From positions 1,116,001 through 1,180,000 of the forward strand of contig NZ_AP025498.1 in assembly GCF_024347535.1 (NCBI RefSeq): 64,000 bases of DNA. The letters are read 5' to 3'. The position numbers and the translations under genes are program-made. Shown one piece after another: positions 36,787-44,867 of this stretch; the stretch's first letter is position 1; the number at the start of each line of letters is the position of its first letter. This DNA comes from Vibrio kanaloae. GTDB lineage: Bacteria; Pseudomonadota; Gammaproteobacteria; Enterobacterales; Vibrionaceae. Below the pieces are notes generated by a model that was not told where the DNA came from, did not search any database, and saw nothing but the letters and a program-made list of their open reading frames with translations.

Positions 36787-37838
36787 TCTGCTTTTCCTGA
36801 CAATTTGATTCCGTCACGGAGTTTTCTTAGATTCGAGTTTACGAGTCGATCACCTTGCTCAACACCGTGAGCGATTAATGCACCTTGGCCACTGATCTTG
36901 TCGACTTCTACTTCGCTTTTGAATGCTTGTCCGTCTTCCATTTTCCACACATAAAACTGATTCGCTTCAGAACCCGCTTCTAAAGTTGTCATTGGTAATT
37001 GGTAGCCTTGAACATCGCTCAAGCCAGCTTTCGCCATATCCACGTTCACCGTAACGCTGGTGCCCGGCAGGATTTCGTTTTTAGGTTGTTGCATCTGCAT
37101 CCAAAATTCGTAAGTACGCGATTGCGGGTGCAATTCACTGGTGTGCTCCAAATACGTCAGTGGATATTGGCCAGTGTGACCGCCAAAGGTCGCCTCTGGA
37201 CGATAGCTATTTGAACGCATGTCTGGGCTAATTGACGCCAAGATCGAATCTGATACTTGAATTCGCACATACACCTTGTCGTTCTGGTACACACTCAGTA
37301 GTGTTTCTCCAGGCGTCGTATTTTCGAACCGTTGCTTATCGACAGTTGAAACTGTTCCTGAGAATGGCGCTAAAAGTTCTGTGTAACTTAGCTTACGTTT
37401 TTCCGCCGCCAAATTCGCCGATGCGAGCTTGTAGTTAGCCGTCAGTTGGTCGTGTTCTGATTGCGATAACATTTCGCTGCCAAACATCTCAGTACCACGG
37501 GCCAACTGTTTGCTCGCCAGTTGGAATTGAGATTGAGCGTCAGTCAGTTCTTGGACGTACGTTGCGTTATCTAAGGTGGCTAATAACTGCCCTTTTTCGA
37601 CGTTATCGCCCGCTTCGACTAATACTTGTTGAATCTCGCCTGCGAGCTTAAATGCCAAGGGAGTCAATTCAGCTGGCATCACCTGTCCATTAAAACTTCG
37701 GAACTGATTAGTCAGCGGCGCGCCAACTTCAAAGGTTGAAACCAACAGAGGAGGTTGTTCACGATGTACAGCTTCATTGTTACAGGCTTGAAGTATTAAA
37801 GCCGACGCGACAACAACTGATAATTTTGAAAGGTTCAT
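36783..37838 (-). CDS. RND periplasmic adaptor lipoprotein, second copy
   Basis: 351-aa membrane fusion protein with a lipoprotein signal (LILQAC, Cys19). The lipoyl halves (LAFKLAGEIQQVLVEAGDNVEKGQ near 60 and LSYTELLAPFSGTVS near 150) enclose a helical hairpin. Overlaps the permease by four bases and the first adaptor by one base, so all three are translated together. It is not a duplicate of the other adaptor in detail; paired adaptors may form a hetero-oligomer. Confidence 0.86.
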   Translation of the reverse strand: MNLSKLSVVVASALILQACNNEAVHREQPPLLVSTFEVGAPLTNQFRSFNGQVMPAELTPLAFKLAGEIQQVLVEAGDNVEKGQLLATLDNATYVQELTDAQSQFQLASKQLARGTEMFGSEMLSQSEHDQLTANYKLASANLAAEKRKLSYTELLAPFSGTVSTVDKQRFENTTPGETLLSVYQNDKVYVRIQVSDSILASISPDMRSNSYRPEATFGGHTGQYPLTYLEHTSELHPQSRTYEFWMQMQQPKNEILPGTSVTVNVDMAKAGLSDVQGYQLPMTTLEAGSEANQFYVWKMEDGQAFKSEVEVDKISGQGALIAHGVEQGDRLVNSNLRKLRDGIKLSGKAE

Positions 37839-38926
37839 TAAATACCGCCCTCACGAAGCCAAGCTTTTACTTGTTGTCCGTCTGATAACACATCCACACC
37901 TGCTTCAACGATAAGGTCGCCAGACGACAATCCGTCGATAACCTTGCCTTGCTCATCAAGAAGGACTTGTACTTTAGAAATCAGTTGAGAGTCAGGGTTA
38001 TAACGCCATAGTTCACCATGGCCTGCGTCTTTGTTTAACCAAGCTGAATCCACAATACCAATGCCGTAGTCAGGTTTACTTTTTTGAGCTTCAACTTGCG
38101 CTGTCATACCAGAAAGTAGATTGATGCCTTCTGGCTTTTCGATAGACACAACCGCTTGGTAGCTGTTGGTGTCTTCATCTGGTTGCGTTGAGATTTCTTT
38201 AAAGCGAGTCGGGATACGAATGCCGCGGTGACTGTCCATCACAACCCACATGTTTGAGCTCGTTAGATCTTGAATAGAACGGTCTTCAAGCTTTGATACT
38301 GGAATAGAAAACGTCACATCCATTTCACTGTGATTCAAAATATTCAGTACAGGCTGCTTTTCTGCGATCAATTGATATTGCTTTCCAAACACCATCGATA
38401 CTACGCCATCGAATGGAGCAACTAAGGTAGTGTAGCCAAGGTTTGTTTTTGCTTGGTCCAACTCAACTTCAGCGGCAGTAAAGGTGTTCACGGCTTGGTC
38501 GTAGTAATCAGTACTGACCAGTTTTTTCGCATACAACTCAGAAGCTTGTTTGTATTGGCTGTTCGCCAGATCAAATTTAGCTTGAGCTGCATCAACGGCA
38601 ATACGGTAATCCGTCGCGTCTAATACAGCTAACACCTGACCTTTCTTCACTTCTTGCCCCATACGAACATCGAAGGTTTCTATCTCGCCACCTACTTGGA
38701 AAGAAAGTGCCGCACGGTCAGTTGCATCGACCTTTGCAATGAAGCTATCAAGATCAATATCAGTCTGTTGTGGAATTTCAAACAGTTTGACTGGCTTGAT
38801 TACCTGCTCATTTTCCTCTGACTGAACTTTGTTACATCCAGTTAGAGAGCCTGCGAGCAATAGTGCTGCAATAACAGCTCCCATGCGCTTGCTCGATATA
38901 GCATTGATAGACAAATTGGACTGCAT
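37838..38926 (-). CDS. RND periplasmic adaptor lipoprotein, first gene of the operon
   Basis: 362-aa membrane fusion protein with a lipoprotein signal ending SLTGC. Lipoyl-domain motifs LSFQVGGEIETFDVRMGQEV (about 72) and TTLVAPFDGVVS (about 165) flank the hairpin. It opens the operon; the TAA stop shares its last A with the ATG of the next adaptor. Divergent from the TetR gene at 39077. Confidence 0.86.
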   Translation of the reverse strand: MQSNLSINAISSKRMGAVIAALLLAGSLTGCNKVQSEENEQVIKPVKLFEIPQQTDIDLDSFIAKVDATDRAALSFQVGGEIETFDVRMGQEVKKGQVLAVLDATDYRIAVDAAQAKFDLANSQYKQASELYAKKLVSTDYYDQAVNTFTAAEVELDQAKTNLGYTTLVAPFDGVVSMVFGKQYQLIAEKQPVLNILNHSEMDVTFSIPVSKLEDRSIQDLTSSNMWVVMDSHRGIRIPTRFKEISTQPDEDTNSYQAVVSIEKPEGINLLSGMTAQVEAQKSKPDYGIGIVDSAWLNKDAGHGELWRYNPDSQLISKVQVLLDEQGKVIDGLSSGDLIVEAGVDVLSDGQQVKAWLREGGI

Positions 38927-38974
38927 GATGTCTCTCCATTTAATTATTATGATTTATTACACAGATGGGCAGTA

Positions 38975-38990
38975 TATTTAATATTAAATA
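38975..38990. promoter_or_regulatory. Palindrome in the RND/TetR divergent promoter
   Basis: TATTTAATATTAAATA is a perfect 16-base palindrome between the divergent pump and TetR genes, a plausible operator. AT-only palindromes occur by chance in such regions, so support is limited. Confidence 0.4.
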
Positions 38991-39076
38991 ATTCTCAAGA
39001 TTTACTTTCCAGTTGTGCAGTATTTTTTATTTCAGTAAAAACAGTGTAGAATGTGGTAATCAGGTAATTATGTGAA

Positions 39077-39817
39077 ATGAAGATGACCGAAAAGAAGCAA
39101 GGTAGAAGAAGCGCAAAAGACGCCGAAGAGACGCGTTTTTTGATCATGAGCGTTGCCGCAGACATGTTCTGTGACTTTGGCTACGATCGTGTATCACTGC
39201 GAAACATCAGTGAAAAAGCAGGCGTATCACATAGCCTTATTCGCCATCATTTTGGTAGTAAAGAAAAAATTTGGCATGCGATAAGTGATTGTTTACACGT
39301 ATATTTTCAGTCTTACATTAGTAGAATTATGGAAGAGCTTCCCAAAGACGTAGCACCAAACATTTCTATCTATTTGTTTAGCATGCGCCTTTTTAGCAAC
39401 ATGATTCACTCACGCAGACCAATGCAGCTCATTTCTGATTCAGTCCGCCAAGAAGATCACCTAGTTGATTACTTTATCGACAACGTTGGCGATGTTGAGA
39501 AAGAAATTAATGGACTGGCGGAACAATATAATGATGCTAATCCAGACAAAATGATCAATATTTATGAAGTTAAGTGGCAAATGATCATGTATGCACATGG
39601 TGCTGTGTGCCTAACACCATTTATGGAAAGTACGTGGAACGAAGGTGAAATGGAAGCAACTCCAGAAGAAGCCTTGCACATGCATTGGCAGTTGTTCAAT
39701 ACACAAATGGTCAGTAAGTTTAATGTCGACAGTGAATGGGTGTTGAATCCAAGATCTATTGGAGAGCTGATTTATGATGTGCCTTGCGTATGGAAGTGTA
39801 ATCCAGAACACCAGTAA
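39077..39817 (+). CDS. TetR/AcrR-family regulator of the RND pump
   Basis: 246-aa TetR-type regulator: helix-turn-helix in residues about 18-65 (VSLRNISEKAGVSHSLIRHHFGSKEKIW) and a larger C-terminal ligand domain. It is divergent from the two-adaptor RND operon and likely represses it. ATG 39077 or the ATG two codons later may be used. Followed by a strong terminator. Confidence 0.86.
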   Translation: MKMTEKKQGRRSAKDAEETRFLIMSVAADMFCDFGYDRVSLRNISEKAGVSHSLIRHHFGSKEKIWHAISDCLHVYFQSYISRIMEELPKDVAPNISIYLFSMRLFSNMIHSRRPMQLISDSVRQEDHLVDYFIDNVGDVEKEINGLAEQYNDANPDKMINIYEVKWQMIMYAHGAVCLTPFMESTWNEGEMEATPEEALHMHWQLFNTQMVSKFNVDSEWVLNPRSIGELIYDVPCVWKCNPEHQ

Positions 39818-39861
39818 ACCGATGTTTGAATATATCTTGGTTGTAAATTAGTTTACTCGAT

Positions 39862-39905
39862 AAAAAATGCGCCGTTACAGATCCTACTGTAACGGCGCAT
39901 TTTTA
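39862..39905 (+). terminator. Terminator of the tetR-type gene, 14-bp stem
   Basis: ATGCGCCGTTACAG pairs perfectly with CTGTAACGGCGCAT around a six-base loop, with A run before and T5 after. Confidence 0.88.
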
Positions 39906-39978
39906 TTTGTGTCGAACTTAACGTAGCAATACTCCAGTATTTTCCGGTCACATTATCGGTCCAACATAACCAATTATT

Positions 39979-39999
39979 GCTTACGTAGAGTACGTAAGC
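39979..39999. repeat. Perfect inverted repeat with 9-base arms
   Basis: GCTTACGTA and TACGTAAGC flank GAG. No T run follows, so it is not a terminator. It lies in the 586-base gap before the doe operon and may be a protein-binding site. Confidence 0.6.
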
Positions 40000-40217
40000 T
40001 GCACCAGACATCGCACATAAGGCATTGGTCGATTAAAAACCTGATCTTACAAACGCACCATTTCCCCCAAGCCTCGAGTACCCCTTTTTCTCCGCGTAAC
40101 CATATGCATGACACAATATTTTAATAGATTAATTCTCGATGAGAACTGTAACTAAAAACTAACAATCGATGGAATTTCAATCATAAAAACGGTGTGAACC
40201 ACAAAAATGAGCCACAC

Positions 40218-40245
40218 TTGTAATGATTGACATGAGAGGTATAGA
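40218..40245 (+). promoter_or_regulatory. Possible promoter of the doe operon
   Basis: TTGTAA and TATAGA are 16 bases apart, each matching four of six consensus positions. If used, transcription would start near 40252 and give a leader of about 150 bases. A TTGACA nearby (40227-40232) has no good -10 partner. Confidence 0.3.
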
Positions 40246-40259
40246 TTCAACAAGCATGC

Positions 40260-40403
40260 TAAATGACATCGTTTAAATCAAACACAGCCGCAGTGGTGAG
40301 TTGCAACAGTTTTAAACGCAGGTCTATCGACCTAGTGGAAGGTAGAAATACCTCAACGTCTCCGAAGGCCCATAAGGCGTCGGACTTTTAACAAGGAGAG
40401 ATT
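40260..40403 (+). promoter_or_regulatory. Structured 5' leader of doeA (candidate cis-regulatory RNA)
   Basis: Four consecutive hairpins precede the gene: CGTTTAAA with TTTAAACG (40270-40277/40311-40318); AGGTC with GACCT (40320-40333, TATC loop); AGGTA with TACCT (40340-40353, GAAA tetraloop); TCCGA with TCGGA enclosing GCC/GGC (40361-40384). The TCTCC at 40359-40363 can instead pair with the ribosome binding site GGAGA at 40395-40399, so the last hairpin and site sequestration exclude each other. ACCT at 40330 can likewise pair with AGGT at 40340, joining hairpins two and three. No known riboswitch class was recognised. Confidence 0.5.
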
Positions 40404-41591
40404 ATGAGAGGCGTTGCTTTGCATTTTACACTGGATGAGTTCCAGGACCGATTAACAAAAGTTCGGCTGTCGATGGAAGAACAAGAATTGGATGTCCTTA
40501 TCATTCACGATCCTTCTAACATGGCATGGCTGACAGGTTACGACGGTTGGTCTTTTTATGTACCACAATGTGTCGTTGTGGGCTCCGCTGGCGAACCTGT
40601 TTGGTTTGGGCGTTGCCAAGATGCAAATGGGGCGTACAGAACTGCGTATATGTCGGCAGAAAACATCACCTATTACCCTGACCATTATGTTATGAACCCA
40701 CCATTACACCCGATGGATTTTCTGGTAGAAGCCGTACTGGTTCCGCATCTTTGGGATCGCGGTCGTATCGGTGTAGAAAAAGACAACTATTACTTTAGTG
40801 CCACCGCCTATGAATCACTCATCACTCACTTACCGAATGCTCAACTTCTCGATGCTACCGGGCTGGTGAACTGGTGTCGCGCTGTTAAATCCGATCAAGA
40901 ACTCGCTTACATGTACCGTGCGGCTCGCATTGTTGAAAATATGCACCGTGTTGCATTCGATATGATCGAGCCAGGGTTGCCGAAACACCACCTTGTCGCT
41001 GAGATTAACCGCCAAGCGGTGCTCGGACATGAAGATCATTTTGGCGATTACACGGCGATAGTGCCCCTTTTGCCATCTGGTGCTGATGCTTCTGCACCTC
41101 ACCTAACGTGGGACGATAAACCATTCAAAAAAGGCGAAGGTACTTTTTTCGAAATCGCTGGGGCGCACCGCCGTTACCATTGCCCACTCTCTCGCACCAT
41201 TTTTCTTGGGGAACCAGACGACAAGTTTAAACGTGCCGATGAAGCATTAAATTTAGGTCTCGAAGCAGGCTTAGAAGTGGCAAAACCCGGTAACACCTGC
41301 GCCGAAATCGCCAATGCATTAAACCAAGTTCTCGATAAAGCAGGATTCTCACGAGAAGGCGCGCGTTGTGGTTATCCAATTGGTATGAGCTACCCACCAG
41401 ATTGGGGGGAGCGGACCATGAGTTTACGAGACACCGATAAAACCGTATTGAAAGAAGGCATGGCATTTCACTTTATGCCGGGACTATGGTTTGAAGATTG
41501 GGGGTTAGAAACCACCGAAAGCATTGTGATCACTCGTGATGGTGCAAAAACCCTGTGTGATTTTCCACGACACCTATTTATTAAACACTAA
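40404..41591 (+). CDS. doeA: Ectoine hydrolase DoeA (M24 peptidase-like)
   Basis: 395-aa cytoplasmic enzyme of the M24 creatinase/prolidase-like fold: an N-terminal creatinase_N domain (IIHDPSNMAWLTGYDGWSFY) and a C-terminal pita-bread domain from about residue 165. DoeA opens the ectoine ring to N-alpha-acetyl-L-2,4-diaminobutyrate. Identification rests on the M24 family together with the following doeB-doeX-doeC-doeD order, which matches the ectoine degradation genes of Halomonas. GGAGAG five bases before the ATG is the site discussed for the leader. Confidence 0.87.
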   Translation: MRGVALHFTLDEFQDRLTKVRLSMEEQELDVLIIHDPSNMAWLTGYDGWSFYVPQCVVVGSAGEPVWFGRCQDANGAYRTAYMSAENITYYPDHYVMNPPLHPMDFLVEAVLVPHLWDRGRIGVEKDNYYFSATAYESLITHLPNAQLLDATGLVNWCRAVKSDQELAYMYRAARIVENMHRVAFDMIEPGLPKHHLVAEINRQAVLGHEDHFGDYTAIVPLLPSGADASAPHLTWDDKPFKKGEGTFFEIAGAHRRYHCPLSRTIFLGEPDDKFKRADEALNLGLEAGLEVAKPGNTCAEIANALNQVLDKAGFSREGARCGYPIGMSYPPDWGERTMSLRDTDKTVLKEGMAFHFMPGLWFEDWGLETTESIVITRDGAKTLCDFPRHLFIKH

Positions 41592-41644
41592 TTTTTCAAA
41601 CCTTAAGTTCTGTGAACTAGGCTTAAGAACAAGAAGGAGTTGAT

Positions 41645-42652
41645 ATGCAAAAGACCTCGATCACAGCCACCGTAGACTTTGACCGAGAAGGCGTACAGCA
41701 CGGTTTTTTAACGCTACCCTATTCCCACGATGACTCCGCTTGGGGAAACATCATGATACCTATAACCGTGATTAAGAATGGTCACGGTTCAACATCACTA
41801 CTTACTGGCGGTAATCATGGTGATGAATACGAAGGTATCACCAGCCTACTTAAATTAGCAAACTCGCTTCAAGCTGAGCAAATCCAAGGCCGTGTTATTA
41901 TTGTGCCTATGATGAACTTACCTGCGGTACAAAATGCTTCGCGTACGTCATCTATCGATAAAGGGAATTTAAATCGCAGCTTTCCCGGAAACCCTGTTGG
42001 CTCTGTGACCGAGAAGATCGCAGATTATTTTACTCGTTACTTGGTACCCATGTGCGAGTTTGCGTTAGACATTCACTCTGGTGGTAAAACGCTAGACATC
42101 GTACCTTTCGCCGCAGCCCACCGTCTCGACAACCTCGACCAAGAAGAAGCATGTATCTTAGGTGCAAAACTGTTTGGCGCGCCTTACACCATGATATTGC
42201 TCGAAATGGACACCACTAGCCTGTACGACACTACCGTCGAATCTCAAGGCAAAATATTTGTCACCACAGAACTCAGAGGCGGTGGAACCAGTACCCCAGT
42301 AACCATCGCTTATGCCGACCGTGGAATCCGCAATTTCTTACATTTTTCAGGCAACTTATCTGGTGATTACGAAAAAACAACCCAGCCAACCAAGTTACTT
42401 GATATGCCCGATGCAAGTTGCTACGTGCAAAGCCAGCACAATGGCATCGCCGAATACTTATTTGAGCTTGGCGACACCATCAAACAAGGCGATATTTTGA
42501 TGAGGATCTATTCGACCGAGCGCACAGGGACCGCCCCTATCGAATACCAAGCTCAACGTAGTGGTATTTTTGCTGCACGTCGTTTCCCCTCCATGGTGAA
42601 TACTGGTGACACTGTCGCCGTGATCGCTAAAGACTGTGGCGAATGGAACTGA
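41645..42652 (+). CDS. doeB: N-alpha-acetyl-L-2,4-diaminobutyrate deacetylase DoeB
   Basis: 335-aa zinc deacylase of the succinylglutamate desuccinylase/aspartoacylase family: GGNHGDEYEG supplies the HxxE metal ligands near residue 58 and DIHSGG the later His near residue 142. DoeB removes the acetyl group left after ring opening to give L-2,4-diaminobutyrate. AAGGAG lies seven bases before the ATG; 53 bases after doeA. Confidence 0.87.
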   Translation: MQKTSITATVDFDREGVQHGFLTLPYSHDDSAWGNIMIPITVIKNGHGSTSLLTGGNHGDEYEGITSLLKLANSLQAEQIQGRVIIVPMMNLPAVQNASRTSSIDKGNLNRSFPGNPVGSVTEKIADYFTRYLVPMCEFALDIHSGGKTLDIVPFAAAHRLDNLDQEEACILGAKLFGAPYTMILLEMDTTSLYDTTVESQGKIFVTTELRGGGTSTPVTIAYADRGIRNFLHFSGNLSGDYEKTTQPTKLLDMPDASCYVQSQHNGIAEYLFELGDTIKQGDILMRIYSTERTGTAPIEYQAQRSGIFAARRFPSMVNTGDTVAVIAKDCGEWN

Positions 42653-42677
42653 TTGGTATTTTACAGGGAGAACCATT

Positions 42678-43157
42678 ATGCGCCTCGATCGCTACGACAT
42701 AAAAATTCTACAAATACTCCATGACTACGGCCGTATCACCAAATCTCACCTTGCCGAGGCCATTAACCTATCCGTTAGCCCTTGCTGGGAGCGTGTTAAA
42801 AAACTGGAAGAAGCAGGCATTATTGAAGGTTACGGTGCAAAAATAAACACCGATGTTTTGTTCAAACGAACGTCGGTGATGGTTGAAGTAACGCTCAAAG
42901 AACACAGCGCCCAAGCATTCAAACGTTTTGAGAAACTGGTTCAACACTCACCAGAAGTCACGGATTGCTATGCCACAGGTGGCGGTGTCGATTACATCCT
43001 CAAAGTTCAGGCTGAAGATATCGATCAATATCAGCGACTTATCGACAACTGGTTGGAGTCGGAAGTGGGTATTGAGCGCTACTTTACTTACATCGTGACG
43101 AAAACAATCAAACGTGATGCAGACAAATTAGAAGTCAAACAAAACGTCTTGTTCTAA
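42678..43157 (+). CDS. doeX: Lrp/AsnC-family regulator DoeX
   Basis: 159-aa Lrp/AsnC protein: helix-turn-helix (residues 1-60, RITKSHLAEAINLSVSPCWERVKKLEEAGII) and an RAM/AsnC ligand domain. In Halomonas DoeX binds its own ectoine-catabolic promoter region, and the intermediate diaminobutyrate derivatives are candidate effectors. Lying inside the operon it gives local feedback. AGGGAG seven bases before ATG 42678 defines the start, 25 bases after doeB. Confidence 0.87.
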   Translation: MRLDRYDIKILQILHDYGRITKSHLAEAINLSVSPCWERVKKLEEAGIIEGYGAKINTDVLFKRTSVMVEVTLKEHSAQAFKRFEKLVQHSPEVTDCYATGGGVDYILKVQAEDIDQYQRLIDNWLESEVGIERYFTYIVTKTIKRDADKLEVKQNVLF

Positions 43158-43311
43158 AAGAGAAAATACGCTTAAAACGCAACCAGAAAATTCGTCATAT
43201 CTAACGATGCGGAAAAGAAAATTCTGATGGTTTAAACCTCGGTATCAGAAATTATTCCTTTCACTTCTCCACTACAGTTTAACGATGGACACGATGCTGG
43301 GAGAGGGACTC

Positions 43312-44832
43312 ATGACAGCACTGCACAGCTTACATGCAGAGGAATTAAAAGCCTCGCACGACATGATGGCGATAATGAAAGATGTACGTTTGGTGAGAGG
43401 TTTAGCGTACGTAAATGGCAAATGGGTAAGTGGTGACCAATTTCACCCGGTGGTTAACCCAGCGGATGGTACGGTCATCGGCTACATCACTAAGCTATCT
43501 CAACAACAACTCTATCAAGCGATTGATGAAGCCGATCAAGCCTTTCGTCAATGGCGAAAAATGCAAGCAGAAGAACGCGCTGAAATTCTCATGTGTTGGC
43601 ACGATCTGATTCTAGAATCAAAACAAGATCTCGCTCGTTTGATGGTCATGGAACAAGGCAAAACATTAGGTGATGCTTTAGGTGAGATTGACTACGGCGC
43701 CTCCTTTATTCGTTGGTTTGCAGAGGAAGCACGACGTAACTATGGCGAAACCATCCCAAGTCATATTCCGAATGCGCAACTGTCGACGATGCGCGAACCG
43801 ATTGGTGTCGCTGCATTGATTACGCCATGGAACTTTCCTAATGCCATGATCACACGAAAAGCCGCCGCGGCATTAGCGATAGGCTGTCCGGTGCTTATCA
43901 AACCTGCTAGTGAAACACCTTTTTCCGCATTGGCCTTGGCTGAATTGGCGGACCGAGCTTGCTTTCCACCTGGTGTATTTAACGTAATTACTGGCGATGC
44001 GGTGATGGTGTCACAAACCTTTTGCCACTCCGATAAAGTCAAAGCTCTCTCATTCACAGGTTCAACTCGAGTGGGTAAGTTGTTGCTGCGCGACGCGGCA
44101 CAGACCGTGAAGAAATGCAGTATGGAGCTTGGCGGTAATGCCCCTTTCATCGTGCTGCCAGATATGGATATAGAGCAAGCAGCCAAAGCCGCCGTGGATG
44201 CCAAGTTTCAAACCGCAGGACAAGACTGCTTGGCCGCGAACCGTATCTTCGTCCCTGACGATAAGTACGAAGCGTTTTTGGAAGCGTTTGCCAAAGAAAT
44301 GAACCACATCGTTTTAGGCAGTGGTTTAGATGAAAAAACCACCATGGGGCCGCTGATCAATCGCGCTGCGGTGGATAAAGCGCATGATTTGGTGCGTGAC
44401 GCACTCGACAAAGGCGCGCGATTGTTAGCGGGATACCATCAGCCCGTACTAGGCAAAAACTTCTTCGCGCCGACATTGCTAGCCGATGTCACCCCAGACA
44501 TGGCGGTGTATCGCGAAGAGAATTTTTGTCCTGTGGCAGGCGTATTGCCCTACCAAGATTTAGATACCGTGATTGAAATGAGCAACGACACTGAGTACGG
44601 CTTAGCTGCCTATGTTTATGGTCACGATATTCACCAAATTTGGCGCTGCATGCGTGGTTTGGAGTTTGGCATGGTGAGCGTGAACTCCGTCAAGATGACT
44701 GGCCACCCTATCCCATTCGGCGGCGTGAAACAGTCAGGGCTTGGACGAGAAGGCAGTCGCCACGGCTTTGAAGAATACAGTGAAATCAAATACTGCTGCT
44801 TAGGCGCATTGCCTACCGTCAGTGGCAGTTAA
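43312..44832 (+). CDS. doeC: Aspartate-semialdehyde dehydrogenase DoeC (aldehyde dehydrogenase family)
   Basis: 506-aa NAD(P)-dependent aldehyde dehydrogenase related to GabD-type succinate-semialdehyde dehydrogenases. Catalytic Cys306 (GQDCLAANRI) and general base Glu272 (MELGGNAPF) are present, with ITPWNFPNAM binding the cofactor. In ectoine catabolism it oxidises aspartate semialdehyde to aspartate. GGGAGAGGG before ATG 43312 sets the start; a gap of 154 bases after doeX may hold an internal promoter. Confidence 0.85.
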   Translation: MTALHSLHAEELKASHDMMAIMKDVRLVRGLAYVNGKWVSGDQFHPVVNPADGTVIGYITKLSQQQLYQAIDEADQAFRQWRKMQAEERAEILMCWHDLILESKQDLARLMVMEQGKTLGDALGEIDYGASFIRWFAEEARRNYGETIPSHIPNAQLSTMREPIGVAALITPWNFPNAMITRKAAAALAIGCPVLIKPASETPFSALALAELADRACFPPGVFNVITGDAVMVSQTFCHSDKVKALSFTGSTRVGKLLLRDAAQTVKKCSMELGGNAPFIVLPDMDIEQAAKAAVDAKFQTAGQDCLAANRIFVPDDKYEAFLEAFAKEMNHIVLGSGLDEKTTMGPLINRAAVDKAHDLVRDALDKGARLLAGYHQPVLGKNFFAPTLLADVTPDMAVYREENFCPVAGVLPYQDLDTVIEMSNDTEYGLAAYVYGHDIHQIWRCMRGLEFGMVSVNSVKMTGHPIPFGGVKQSGLGREGSRHGFEEYSEIKYCCLGALPTVSGS

Positions 44833-44867
44833 GATACGAAAGATGGATATCCAAGAGGAGAAGGATC

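Noticed and set aside
40270..40318. Sigma-54 promoter in the doeA leader (TGG...TTGCA)
   Set aside because: The GG and GC elements are only six bases apart, not ten.
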